Numbered from the stretch's first letter, positions 8,237 to 16,767 are shown. The stretch: DNA of 64,000 bases from Rhodococcus globerulus NBRC 14531 (GCF_001894805.1 NZ_BCWX01000005.1:62001-126000); one strand, 5' to 3'. The notes: generated by a model from the letters alone, not told the origin. Numbers and translations: made by a program.

Positions 8237-9520
8237 ATGACCACCTCACTTCCATTCACCGACCACCCGGTGACTGCCCCGAACATCGATGTCACAAGTG
8301 TCGAGTTCTGGGGTCGGACATTTGCCGAGCGGGACAAGACATTCGCCTGGCTGCGCGAGAATGCTCCGGTGAGCTGGCACAAGCCGATGGAACGCCCGCA
8401 TTTCAAACCCGACGACAGCGAGAAAGGGTTCTGGGCACTCGTCAAAAGTGCCGATATCGCCTTCGTAAGCCAGAATCACGAAATCTTCAGCTCCGATCAG
8501 GACTCGGCGCGGGGTGTAATGTTCCCGCCAATTGACCGCGAAACAGTCGGTGCCCCAACCTTCCTCGTGATGGATCCGCCCTACCACACCCGATACCGCC
8601 AGGTAATCAGCTCGGCGTTCACTCCGAAGGCCGTCAAGCGTCTACGCGAGAAGATCGAAGAACGCGCCGAGCAGATCGTCGGCCGAGTCGTCGGTGCGGG
8701 CGAGTTCGACTTTGTCGAAGAAGTCGCGTCGAAGTTGCCGATGCTCACTGTCGCCGATCTTGTCGGCGTCCCCGAGAGTCTGGTCGAAGAGTTCGCCAAA
8801 GCGGGCGACAACTTCGTCAACGCAGGTGACCCGGACGAATGCCCAGCGGATCTGACACCGGCCGAGTACGCCATGCAACAGATGGAAAGACTGTCGGAGA
8901 TCGGCAATGACTTGGTCAATTTCCGTCGTGAGAATCCGGCCGACGACATCGCAACTGCGCTGGCAAACGCCGAGTTCGACGGCAAACCTCTCTCCGAGCT
9001 CGAAATCGCCTCAACGATGGTCCTGCTCAGCGTCGCCGGCAATGACACCACCAAACAGACCACCAGCCACACCGCCTTGTCACTGCACAAGAATCCGGAC
9101 CAGAAGCGATGGCTGACAGAAGACTTCGACGGCCGCATCGCGCAGTCGATCGAGGAGTTCATTCGCCACGCTTCACCCGTCCAGAACTTCGCGCGCACGG
9201 CCACTCAGGACTTCGAACTGGGTGGAACTCAGCTCAAAAGGGGCGACAAGGTCGTCATGTTCTACGGCTCGGGAAACCGGGATGAGGACGTCTTCGAGGA
9301 TCCCCATCGATTCGATTTGCAGCGCAGTTTCACTAACAACCATGTTTCCTTCGGCGGCGGCGGGGTCCACTACTGCCTCGGCCACATGGTCGCCAAAGCC
9401 CAACTGCGGGCACTGTACTCACAAATCCTCACCAAACTTCCTGCTATGGAGGTCGGCGAGCCGGTGTACCTCTTCAGCGACTTCATCAACGGGATCAAGC
9501 ACCTCCCGGTACGCGTATAA
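8237..9520 (+). CDS. Cytochrome P450, CYP124/125/142-like branch
   Basis: The 427-residue soluble P450 has an I-helix oxygen-binding motif AGNDTT at 267-272, an ExxR motif (EEFIR) and a heme-binding loop FGGGGVHYCLG with the ligand cysteine at 380. The FGGGG-H-CLG loop and the AGN-TT I-helix are shared by bacterial P450s that hydroxylate terminal methyls of branched lipids and sterol side chains (CYP124, 125, 142). The immediately following ferredoxin and reductase complete a class I electron chain. The start has an AAAGG site; the frame extends upstream to 7964 within the previous gene. The substrate is not shown by the sequence, but an isoprenoid or methyl-branched alkyl chain fits best. 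Confidence 0.92.
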   Translation: MTTSLPFTDHPVTAPNIDVTSVEFWGRTFAERDKTFAWLRENAPVSWHKPMERPHFKPDDSEKGFWALVKSADIAFVSQNHEIFSSDQDSARGVMFPPIDRETVGAPTFLVMDPPYHTRYRQVISSAFTPKAVKRLREKIEERAEQIVGRVVGAGEFDFVEEVASKLPMLTVADLVGVPESLVEEFAKAGDNFVNAGDPDECPADLTPAEYAMQQMERLSEIGNDLVNFRRENPADDIATALANAEFDGKPLSELEIASTMVLLSVAGNDTTKQTTSHTALSLHKNPDQKRWLTEDFDGRIAQSIEEFIRHASPVQNFARTATQDFELGGTQLKRGDKVVMFYGSGNRDEDVFEDPHRFDLQRSFTNNHVSFGGGGVHYCLGHMVAKAQLRALYSQILTKLPAMEVGEPVYLFSDFINGIKHLPVRV

Positions 9521-9550
9521 CAAACTCCAGCAAAGAACAGGAACGACGCT

Positions 9551-9745
9551 ATGAAAATCATTGTCGATCGCGGGCGGTGCACAGGAATCGGAATCTGCGA
9601 ATCGGTAGCCGAGGACTACTTCGAGGTGGCGGACGACGGTTCACTGATTCTCCACAAGGAGTTGGTCGATGCCGGTGACGAGAACCTCGCCCGGGAGGCT
9701 GTTCGCGCATGTCCGGCCAAAGCTCTGACACTCGACGAGACATGA
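9551..9745 (+). CDS. 3Fe-4S ferredoxin partner of the P450
   Basis: The 64-residue ferredoxin has three cluster cysteines, C10 (CTGIGIC), C16 and C54 (CP), with no fourth ligand in between. This is the pattern of the [3Fe-4S] ferredoxins that feed actinobacterial P450s. It sits 30 bp after the P450, and its stop overlaps the start of the reductase gene (ATGA). Confidence 0.93.
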   Translation: MKIIVDRGRCTGIGICESVAEDYFEVADDGSLILHKELVDAGDENLAREAVRACPAKALTLDET

Positions 9746-10986
9746 TCGTGAACGCAACAGATATCGATCATGGAGCCGGACTGGTTGTCGTCGGGGCGTC
9801 ACTGGCCGGTCTGCGGGCTGCGGAGTCCGCCCGTCAAGCGGGGTTCGCGGGACCGATCACGCTGGTCGGCGACGAGTTCCATCTTCCCTACGACCGGCCT
9901 CCCCTGAGCAAGCAGTTCCTGAAAGACGGCGCCGCGCCCGACTATCACACTTCGGCCGAGGAGCTCGCCGCCCTCGATGTGAAGCTTCGCCTCGGGGCGC
10001 CGGCGACGGGACTGGACCCCGCATCGCACCGCGTGCGTGTTGGTGACAACGACTGGCTTCCGTACCAGAAGTTGATCATTGCGACAGGTGCGTCACCACG
10101 CTCTCTTCCTGACATGCCGGATCTGGAGGGCGTTGTCGGGCTTCGCACTCTCGATGACGCACTCGCCCTTCGTGAAAGACTCCGCCCTGGAATCAAACTC
10201 GTGATAGTTGGCGCCGGATTCATCGGATCCGAGCTCGCCTCGTCCGCCCGAGATCGCGGCGCAGACGTGACGATCGTCGAGGCCGCCCCCATTCCACTCG
10301 TCCGTGCAGTCGGCGAGACCGTTGGCCAGGCGCTCGCAAAGCTTCACGAACGCAACGGAATTCCACTCCTGTGCAATGTTCAGGTCGAGGGGCTGATCGG
10401 CACCACTCACGTCGAGGCGGTCCGGCTGAGTACCGGCACTTCGTTGCCGGCTGAGCTTGTTGTCGTCGGTGTGGGAGCGTCTCCCGCGACGGGGTGGCTG
10501 GCAGATTCGGGTATCGAACTGCACCCGGTGGATGGTGGAGTGATGGCAAACGAGTTCCTTCAGACCTCGCTTGAAGACGTCTATGCGGCGGGCGATGTCG
10601 TCCACTGGCCCAACCCTGCATTCGACGGACTGTCTGTGCGGCTCGAGAACTGGACCAATGCTGCCGATCAGGCGCACCAGGCTGCCATCAATGCCGTTGC
10701 GCCGGAAGATGCCAAGCCGTACGAGACCGTCCCCTATTTCTGGAGCGACTGGTATCAGAGCCGCATCCAGTTCGTCGGCACGGCAGTCGCCGATGAAGTG
10801 GTCTTTGCCTCCGGTGATCCTGACACTGACAAATTTGTGGCGCTGTACCGCTCGGGCGATCGACTGGTCGGCGCTGCCACCTTGAACGAACAACGCAAGA
10901 TCATGAAGCTGCGTCGCATTATCGCAGGTAAAGGCGTCTGGGCAGATGCGCTCGAGCTCGTTAATCCCACGGAGAAGAAATCATGA
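9742..10986 (+). CDS. NAD(P)H-dependent FAD ferredoxin reductase
   Basis: The 414-residue flavoprotein has two dinucleotide folds: FAD at VVVGASLAGLRAAESAR (about residue 14) and NAD(P)H at VIVGAGFIGSELAS (about 155). It also has the YDRPPLSK signature of the rubredoxin/putidaredoxin reductase family and VYAAGDVV near the C-terminal FAD site. It passes electrons from NAD(P)H to the preceding ferredoxin. The start is fixed by ATGA overlap with the ferredoxin gene; its own stop overlaps the next gene the same way. Confidence 0.92.
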   Translation: MIVNATDIDHGAGLVVVGASLAGLRAAESARQAGFAGPITLVGDEFHLPYDRPPLSKQFLKDGAAPDYHTSAEELAALDVKLRLGAPATGLDPASHRVRVGDNDWLPYQKLIIATGASPRSLPDMPDLEGVVGLRTLDDALALRERLRPGIKLVIVGAGFIGSELASSARDRGADVTIVEAAPIPLVRAVGETVGQALAKLHERNGIPLLCNVQVEGLIGTTHVEAVRLSTGTSLPAELVVVGVGASPATGWLADSGIELHPVDGGVMANEFLQTSLEDVYAAGDVVHWPNPAFDGLSVRLENWTNAADQAHQAAINAVAPEDAKPYETVPYFWSDWYQSRIQFVGTAVADEVVFASGDPDTDKFVALYRSGDRLVGAATLNEQRKIMKLRRIIAGKGVWADALELVNPTEKKS

Positions 10987-12086
10987 CCACTACCGCAATA
11001 GCCGCCGTTCTGCGTGACAGCGACGGCAAGTTCGAACTCGAGGAAGTGGAGCTCGGGCCGCTGGAGTCGGACGAACTTCTCGTCAAGGTGGTCGGCGCCG
11101 GGTTGTGCCACACCGACCTTCTGCTACGGGATCCCAATTTCCTGGCGCAGACCGGGCCGATCATTCTCGGCCACGAAGGTTCCGGCATCGTCGAAGCGGT
11201 CGGCAGCGCGGTCAGAGGCGTCGAAGTCGGCGACCACGTGCTGATGAGTTTCGAATCCTGCGGTCGCTGCCGCAACTGCCTTGCCGGAAGCCCTTCCTAC
11301 TGCGACGAATTCATGTCTCGAAACCTCACGGGGCGCCGCGCGGATCTCAGTACCGGTGCGCTCGATCGGAATGGCAACCCGGTGGCGAACCGGTGGTTCG
11401 GGCAGTCGTCCTTTGCCACGCACGCCATTGCAACCGAACGCAATGTGGTCGTGGTCGACAAAGCGCTGCCGCTCGAGCTTCTCGGTCCTCTCGGCTGCGG
11501 CTTGCAGACGGGCGCTGGTTCGGTTCTCAACGAAATGAAACTGGCTGCTGGACAAAGTATTGCAGTGTTCGGAGCCGGTGGTGTCGGACTTGCGGCAGTG
11601 ATGGCAGCCAAGGCTGCAGGTGCCCGTGACATCGTCGTGGTCGACCTGGTCGACTCTCGGCTCGAAACGGCTGTAGAAGTTGGTGCTACCCGAACGGTGC
11701 GCGGCGATGCACCGGATCTCGTCGAGGCAATCAAGAACGGCGGGCGTGGACTTGACTTCTCCTTCGAAACGACCGCAGTGACCTCTGTCATCACAACGGC
11801 TGTCAGCATCCTCGACACCCCGGGTAAGGCGGTGTTGGTGGGCGGCGGTTCCGGAAAGCTCGACATCGACCCAGTTCTGTTGGCAGGCAAGTCAGTGACG
11901 TATGTGCTGGAAGGGAGTTCGGTCCCGCAGGTCTTTCTCCCGCAGCTGGTGGATCTGTGGCAACGCGGTTGGTTCCCCTTCGACAAGCTCGTCCAGACCT
12001 ACACGCTCGATCAGATCAACCAGGCCGTGGAGGATTCGCTCTCCGGCAAGGCAATCAAGCCGGTGCTGACGCCGGCGCACCACTGA
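10983..12086 (+). CDS. Zinc-dependent alcohol dehydrogenase (MDR family)
   Basis: This 367-residue medium-chain dehydrogenase has catalytic zinc ligands C42 and H64 (GHEGSGIVEAVG), structural zinc cysteines C93, C96, C99 and C107, and the NAD fold FGAGGVGLAAVMAAK. It would oxidise the alcohol made by the P450 to an aldehyde. The family resembles aryl/allylic alcohol dehydrogenases such as benzyl or geraniol types, but that is not decisive for substrate. It overlaps the reductase gene by 4 bp. Confidence 0.9.
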   Translation: MTTTAIAAVLRDSDGKFELEEVELGPLESDELLVKVVGAGLCHTDLLLRDPNFLAQTGPIILGHEGSGIVEAVGSAVRGVEVGDHVLMSFESCGRCRNCLAGSPSYCDEFMSRNLTGRRADLSTGALDRNGNPVANRWFGQSSFATHAIATERNVVVVDKALPLELLGPLGCGLQTGAGSVLNEMKLAAGQSIAVFGAGGVGLAAVMAAKAAGARDIVVVDLVDSRLETAVEVGATRTVRGDAPDLVEAIKNGGRGLDFSFETTAVTSVITTAVSILDTPGKAVLVGGGSGKLDIDPVLLAGKSVTYVLEGSSVPQVFLPQLVDLWQRGWFPFDKLVQTYTLDQINQAVEDSLSGKAIKPVLTPAHH

Positions 12087-12104
12087 CCACGAAATGGATC
12101 GAGA

Positions 12105-13538
12105 ATGACCTCAACGGATTCGCTATTCTTGTCTGCCGCAGCAACATCGAACGGACGCGATCTCCCTACCACGGGTAGCTTCGGGGTGATCAATCCCGCG
12201 ACGGGTGAGGTATTCGCACAGGCACCGTCCGTCACGCCGGATCAGCTCGACGGTGTGTTCGCCGCGGCTCTGACCGCGTACGAATCTTGGCGGTTCGACG
12301 ACGAATTTCGGCGTGACTCATTGCGCCGAGCCGCAGACGTCATCGAGAGCCGGATCGGCGAACTTGCCCCGATCCTGACGATGGAGCAGGGCAAGCCCCT
12401 CACCGATGCCGCAATGGAATTCGGCGTCGCGGCGATGTGGCTGCGCTACTACGCCGATCTCGACATCCCTCGGGAAATCATCCGAGACGATGCCGAGGGC
12501 TTCGAGGAGGTCACCCGTCGACCGATGGGGGTCGTCAGTGCCATAACCCCGTGGAACTTTCCGATCGCGCTTGCGATGTGGAAGATCGCGCCGGCACTGC
12601 GCGCGGGCAACACTATCGTCGTCAAGCCCTCTCCGTACACACCGCTGGCAACGCTTGCGCTCGCCAACGTCCTTCGTGGCACCTTCCCTGACGGTGTACT
12701 CAACGTGGTCACCGGGCCGGATCCGCTTGGCGCAACTATGGTTTCGCACCCAGTTCCGCGCAAAGTCAGTTTCACCGGTTCGACCTCGGTCGGGCGAAAG
12801 GTCGCTCTCGGGGCTGCAGACGGCCTCAAGCGCATCACTCTGGAACTCGGTGGAAACGATCCCGCCGTCATTCTCGGAGACGTGGACGTCGAGAAGATCG
12901 CACCCAGCCTGTTCCAAAGCGCATTCAACAACAACGGGCAGATCTGTCTGGCCGTCAAGCGCGTGTACGCACACGAAAGTATTCAGCCTCAACTGGTCGA
13001 GGCCCTCAGTGAAATTGCCAAATCCGTCAAGGTCGACGAGGGCACTGTCGACGGAACGGTGCTCGGGCCCATCAACAACAAGCCGCAATTCGATCTGGTC
13101 AAGACCTTGGTTGCGGATGCGTTGAACAACGGTGCGAGGGCCGCCGCCGGCGGTGGACCAATCGACCGCAAGGGTTACTTTCATCAGCCGACCATCCTCG
13201 ACCAGGTCGACGACGGTATGCGCATCGTCGACGAAGAGCAGTTCGGTCCGGCGCTTCCCATCGTCTCGTTCCGAGACGAGGCCGACGTCATCGTCCGCGC
13301 CAACCGCGGAGAGTACGGACTTACCGCGTCCGTGTGGTCGGGCGACGCCGAACATGCCGCAAGGCTCGCTCCGCAGATCGACGCCGGTCAGGTCTCGATC
13401 AACGGGCATGGCAGCGGTGTTCTACCGCATCTCCCGTTCGGCGGTCACAAGTCCAGTGGCATCGGAGTCGAAAATGGCCCTTGGGGTCTACACAGTTTCA
13501 CCGAACTGCAGGTGATCACGGGACCTTCGCGCCACTAG
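12105..13538 (+). CDS. NAD(P)-dependent aldehyde dehydrogenase
   Basis: This is a 477-residue ALDH. The catalytic glutamate is E247 (LELGGNDP), the nucleophile is C281 (NNNGQICLAVKR), and the ITPWNFPIA cofactor motif lies near residue 146. It oxidises the aldehyde from the preceding alcohol dehydrogenase to a carboxylic acid, which the downstream synthetase would activate. The gap to the alcohol dehydrogenase gene is 18 bp with a GAGAATG start context. Confidence 0.9.
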   Translation: MTSTDSLFLSAAATSNGRDLPTTGSFGVINPATGEVFAQAPSVTPDQLDGVFAAALTAYESWRFDDEFRRDSLRRAADVIESRIGELAPILTMEQGKPLTDAAMEFGVAAMWLRYYADLDIPREIIRDDAEGFEEVTRRPMGVVSAITPWNFPIALAMWKIAPALRAGNTIVVKPSPYTPLATLALANVLRGTFPDGVLNVVTGPDPLGATMVSHPVPRKVSFTGSTSVGRKVALGAADGLKRITLELGGNDPAVILGDVDVEKIAPSLFQSAFNNNGQICLAVKRVYAHESIQPQLVEALSEIAKSVKVDEGTVDGTVLGPINNKPQFDLVKTLVADALNNGARAAAGGGPIDRKGYFHQPTILDQVDDGMRIVDEEQFGPALPIVSFRDEADVIVRANRGEYGLTASVWSGDAEHAARLAPQIDAGQVSINGHGSGVLPHLPFGGHKSSGIGVENGPWGLHSFTELQVITGPSRH

Positions 13539-13557
13539 CCGCTATGCGGTCGACCTT

Positions 13558-13597
13558 TGGCAACCAATGTCCACAGAGTGCTGGACATTGGTTGCCA
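13558..13597. terminator. Perfect 16-bp hairpin between ALDH and acyl-CoA synthetase genes
   Basis: Arms TGGCAACCAATGTCCA (13558-13573) and its exact reverse complement (13582-13597) flank an 8-base loop. It starts 19 bp after the ALDH stop and lies about 107 bp before the synthetase start. It could be a terminator or attenuator that lowers synthetase expression, or a protein-binding palindrome. No U-tract follows. Confidence 0.6.
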
Positions 13598-13703
13598 TCG
13601 GATTTCCAGTGGTACTTGGAATGCGTGGGCGAACGCACACGTCCGAAAAAATTACGAACACTTCGCAATAGTCACCGATATCCCTCCAGGAAAGAGGACA
13701 TTC

Positions 13704-15266
13704 ATGTCTACCGTGGTCAACAGCGAGCGCGAGGATCGCCAACAGCCGACGGGCATAGCAATGCCCGGCGCCTGGCTTCTGGGCCAACGTGATCCCAGTC
13801 GGCCCGCGATCGTTATGGAAGGCAAGACAACAACTTTCGGTGAGCTTGTCAGTAAGGCCAACCAGCTCAGCAACAAGTTCGCCGATCTGGGGTTGACCAG
13901 AGGCGATGTCGTCGCGGGTCTACTGTTGAACGGTACCGAGTTCTACGAAATTACTCTGGCATGCACGCAAAGTGGTTTGTATTTCGTTCCGATCAATACT
14001 CATCTGGCGGGACCTGAAGTCGAGTACATCGTGCGCGATTGCGACGCGTCCGTCCTTATTGTTCACGCAGAGCTCGCCGACAAGGTTGTCGGCCGGATAG
14101 AGGACGCAGTTCCGCACCGCGTGGTTATCGGTGGCGCGCCGGCCGACTGGTCCAGCTACGAAGCCTTTACCCTCTTCGCCGACGAAACTCCCGCCACCCG
14201 CTCGCTGGGCTCGGCGATGATGTACACCTCCGGCACAACTGGCCGACCGAAGGGCGTCCGCCGCCCGATGATCGATGCAACGCCCGAGAGCCCGCTCCAG
14301 GCGACCGGTCCGTTCTTCGGGAACGTGGGAATACCCCATGGACCTGGACGGCATTTGGTGTGCTCGCCCGTGTATCACGCTGCGCCGGGCGGTGTTTCAC
14401 TTTCTCTGTTGCATGCTGGGCACACGCTGTACGTCTTGCCTGGCTTCGATGCCGAAACGGTGCTTCGAACGATCAGCGACAAAGCCATTACTTCCTCCCA
14501 TATGGTTCCCACGCATTTTCAGCGGCTTCTCGATTTACCGGCAGGCGTTCGTAACAGCTGTGATATCTCGAGTGTCGATGTTCTTTTTCATGCCGGGGCT
14601 CCGTGTCCTCCGGCAACCAAGCGCGCCATGATCGATTGGTTCGGTCCGGTTCTGGTTGAATATCTCGGCTCCACCGAGGGGCTCGTGTGCGTGTGCTCCA
14701 CCGCCGAGTGGCTCGAACATCCGGGCACCGTCGGGCGACCGGACCCGAGCGCCGTAGTGCTCCGAGGGCTGGACGGAGAGCAGGCTCCCCCCGGTGAAGA
14801 GGGCACTATCTATTTCAAGACCAGCCCATTCGAATACTTGGGAGATCCGGAGAAGACCGCTGCTGCGCAGTGGGGCGAATTCACTACGTCGGGAGATGTC
14901 GGACGCTTCGACGACGACGGCTACCTGTACATATTGGATCGGCGCGCAGACCTGATTCTCTCCGGCGGCGTGAACGTGTATCCAGCGGAAGTCGAGGGCG
15001 CACTGCTCGAACATCCAGACGTTGCCGACGTCGGAGTCATCGGCGTCTCCGACCCGGAGTGGGGCCAACGAGTGGTGGCGATCGTCCAATTGGCGTCCGG
15101 ATTCAACGACGACGAAGACCTCCGCGCAAAGCTGGACCAACACGTACGTGAGCAGATCGCCGGCTTCAAGCGACCGCGCGAGTACATCTTTGTCGTGGAC
15201 TTTCCGCGATCGGCCGCGGGCAAGGTGTCGCGCCAAAAACTGCGGGAACTTGCCAACGGTCAGTAG
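13704..15266 (+). CDS. AMP-forming acyl-CoA synthetase (FadD-like)
   Basis: This 520-residue adenylating enzyme has the P-loop MYTSGTTGRPKGVRRP near residue 173, the YLGSTEG motif, the hinge and aspartate region YILDRRADLILSGGVNVYPAE, and a C-terminal catalytic lysine in AAGKVSRQKL. It would activate the acid produced by the P450/ADH/ALDH steps to a CoA thioester for beta-oxidation. The start at 13704 follows GGAAAGAGGA; the frame is open upstream to 13557, but that region holds a hairpin. It is the last gene of the rightward arm. Confidence 0.9.
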   Translation: MSTVVNSEREDRQQPTGIAMPGAWLLGQRDPSRPAIVMEGKTTTFGELVSKANQLSNKFADLGLTRGDVVAGLLLNGTEFYEITLACTQSGLYFVPINTHLAGPEVEYIVRDCDASVLIVHAELADKVVGRIEDAVPHRVVIGGAPADWSSYEAFTLFADETPATRSLGSAMMYTSGTTGRPKGVRRPMIDATPESPLQATGPFFGNVGIPHGPGRHLVCSPVYHAAPGGVSLSLLHAGHTLYVLPGFDAETVLRTISDKAITSSHMVPTHFQRLLDLPAGVRNSCDISSVDVLFHAGAPCPPATKRAMIDWFGPVLVEYLGSTEGLVCVCSTAEWLEHPGTVGRPDPSAVVLRGLDGEQAPPGEEGTIYFKTSPFEYLGDPEKTAAAQWGEFTTSGDVGRFDDDGYLYILDRRADLILSGGVNVYPAEVEGALLEHPDVADVGVIGVSDPEWGQRVVAIVQLASGFNDDEDLRAKLDQHVREQIAGFKRPREYIFVVDFPRSAAGKVSRQKLRELANGQ

Positions 15267-15430
15267 TGACACCCCATGCGTCGGGGCGACCCATCCGCCC
15301 GACATAGCTAATAGTCCCCTCACGTTGGCACGTCGACGCAATCTGCGCCGCCTCGTGGACCTTGCAGAATCCACGGAAGATCCTGCTTCCTGCCACGGCT
15401 CCCAGGATCGCCTGTGGTGATCGCATTCGC

Positions 15431-15481
15431 GGGCTCCTGGTTGGTCAGTGACCTCGGTAATCACTGACCAACCAGGAGCCC
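15431..15481 (+). terminator. Perfect 21-bp hairpin ending the catabolic cluster
   Basis: Arms of 21 bp at 15431-15451 and 15461-15481 (GGGCTCCTGGTTGGTCAGTG at the start of the left arm) are exact reverse complements around a 9-base loop, 165 bp after the synthetase stop. It is a likely terminator. Apart from this hairpin and the tRNA fragment at 15562, I see nothing in 15267-15633. Confidence 0.65.
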
Positions 15482-15561
15482 ATGAGTCGTTCTACGCCGC
15501 AGCACCGTAATCCGCCTCTCCCGAAGCGAGAATCACGGGCGCTGGCTGCTCAGGCGCCTCA

Positions 15562-15597
15562 GGGGAGCTTTTGGCGGTGGCGGAGGGATTTGAACCC
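15562..15597 (-). repeat. Duplicate of tRNA-Ser 3' end (att-like direct repeat, distal copy)
   Basis: Thirty-six bases here are identical to 16277-16312. They cover the 3' part of tRNA-Ser(CGA) from the T-loop through the encoded CCA, and half of its terminator stem (GGGGAGCTTTTGGCGG on the plus strand). The rest of the tRNA is absent. The copy lies downstream of the intact tRNA 3' end, where a tRNA-targeting integrase would leave the far attachment site. Confidence 0.8.
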
Positions 15598-15633
15598 GAG
15601 TTGACCACCAGGGGCAGCCGTTAGCATCACGCC

Positions 15634-16128
15634 ATGGAACTTGGGGTACATTTCGCGCTTTCAGACCACGTGGCAACGGAACTTCTCGACGCACGTGGCG
15701 ACGACGACAGACTCGATGCGTTGGTCGAGGACATCGAGGAGACAGGGCGCTCCGAGTTCTCATGCGACACGGACAAGGCGTGGGACCCGATCCTGTGCTC
15801 CCTCTCCGATGGCGGGTACCAGCGCGCGCCCGAGAACTGGCCGGCATGTGGCGTGATCTTGGGGGACGAGGACCTCAACACGAACACCGACGACCAACTG
15901 ATTACCTATATGACGCCCAATCGGGTCGCCGAAGTCGCCTCGTACCTGGCGGAAATCACCGAATTCGAGTTCGGCGCAGGCTATGACGCGATGCCGCTCG
16001 ACGACCGCAACCCGGAGTACGGCGTGGACGAGCGCACGTACGCCTGGGGTTGGCTGCAGGAAGTGGTGGACTTTTTCCAGCGCGCGGCCCGCGACGATCG
16101 GCACGTGGTGTTCACCGTGCGGTTCTGA
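15634..16128 (+). CDS. DUF1877 family protein
   Basis: The 164-residue soluble acidic protein has the DUF1877 (YfbM-like) hallmarks: CDTDKAWDPILCSLSDGG around residue 44 and a C-terminal helix VVDFFQRAARDDRHVVFTV. The family has no known enzymatic function; members are scattered among bacteria and often mobile. The gene is the only one in the 0.7-kb segment bounded by the tRNA-Ser direct repeats, which suggests it arrived or was left there by an integration event. Upstream spacing shows no strong ribosome site. Confidence 0.78.
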   Translation: MELGVHFALSDHVATELLDARGDDDRLDALVEDIEETGRSEFSCDTDKAWDPILCSLSDGGYQRAPENWPACGVILGDEDLNTNTDDQLITYMTPNRVAEVASYLAEITEFEFGAGYDAMPLDDRNPEYGVDERTYAWGWLQEVVDFFQRAARDDRHVVFTVRF

Positions 16129-16163
16129 CTGCCCACCACTGTCAGCAGGCGGGTCTCGATCGT

Positions 16164-16205
16164 CCTACTCGTTGTGTCCTACTCGTTGTGTCCTACTCGT
16201 TGTGT
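16164..16205 (+). repeat. Three tandem copies of a 14-bp unit
   Basis: CCTACTCGTTGTGT occurs three times back to back with no mismatch, between the DUF1877 gene and the tRNA-Ser terminator. It is non-coding. Length variation between strains is likely. Confidence 0.9.
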
Positions 16206-16249
16206 CGAGCGACTCTCAACGCAGCTGCAGCACCGGCAAGAAACACAAA

Positions 16250-16287
16250 AAAAGCTCCCCACCTGTGTGAACAGGTGGGGAGCTTTT
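16250..16287 (-). terminator. Terminator of tRNA-Ser(CGA)
   Basis: A 17-bp perfect stem (AAAAGCTCCCCACCTGT) with a 4-base loop immediately follows the tRNA 3' end on the minus strand and is followed by a run of T residues. Its tRNA-proximal arm is part of the duplicated 36-bp segment. Confidence 0.85.
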
Positions 16288-16312
16288 GGCGGTGGCGGAG
16301 GGATTTGAACCC
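16277..16312 (-). repeat. Direct repeat copy inside tRNA-Ser(CGA) (att-like, tRNA-side copy)
   Basis: This is the intact-tRNA copy of the 36-bp repeat also found at 15562-15597. It includes the T-arm 3' side, acceptor stem, CCA and one terminator arm. Confidence 0.85.
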
Positions 16313-16377
16313 TCGGACGGGGGTTACCCGTCACACGCTTTCGAGGCGTGCTCCTTAGGCCGCTCGGACACGCCACC
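16287..16377 (-). tRNA. tRNA-Ser (anticodon CGA)
   Basis: A 91-nt class II tRNA with acceptor stem GGTGGCG/CGCCACC, discriminator G, encoded CCA, anticodon stem-loop CACGC-CTCGAAA-GCGTG giving anticodon CGA, a long variable arm, and T-loop GGTTCAAATCC. It reads serine UCG codons. A strong terminator follows directly. Confidence 0.96.
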
Positions 16378-16433
16378 GTTGGTGACTTTACCGGATGGTG
16401 TGCCCGAGACCGAAATCGCCTGGTGGCGGATCG

Positions 16434-16625
16434 TTAGGTCAGCTTGTCCTTGACGCTGGAAGCAGCATCCTTGACCTTCTCACCAGCGTCTTTGACCGCC
16501 GATTTCACCTGGTCGCCTTTGCCTTCGTTTTCGAGGTCTTTGTTGCCGGTGACACTGCCAGTAGCTTCCTTGGCCTTGCCGCCGAGATCTTCTGCCTTGT
16601 TCTGAGCTTTGTCTGCGATTCCCAC
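16434..16625 (-). CDS. CsbD family stress-response protein
   Basis: A 63-residue highly charged protein, MGIADKAQNKAEDLGGKAKE and onward, dominated by Lys, Glu, Asp, Ala and Gly with DxxEx-type helix repeats (EGKGDQVKSAVKDAGEKVKD). This is the CsbD/YjbJ family, whose members are general-stress (sigma-B-like) induced and of unknown mechanism. It is monocistronic. Confidence 0.88.
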   Translation of the reverse strand: MGIADKAQNKAEDLGGKAKEATGSVTGNKDLENEGKGDQVKSAVKDAGEKVKDAASSVKDKLT

Positions 16626-16767
16626 GAGTACTCCCTTGAGTGAACGCGAAACAAATCACCTTCCGGCAATTCGCAGATACCGTGACGGCATCTGTCCTCC
16701 ACCATGCCTGCGTCTGCCGGTTACTGCCACCCCGATGTGGAATCCGTCTCGCTCGGGAATAGCGGAA

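Noticed and set aside
12318-13409. 363-codon minus-strand frame opposite the aldehyde dehydrogenase gene
   Set aside because: Shadow of the ALDH codon pattern; no start context or family features.
13558-15481. Insertion element bounded by the two large hairpins
   Set aside because: The hairpins have different sequences, there is no target-site duplication or transposase, and the gene between them fits the pathway. They are better read as terminator-type structures.
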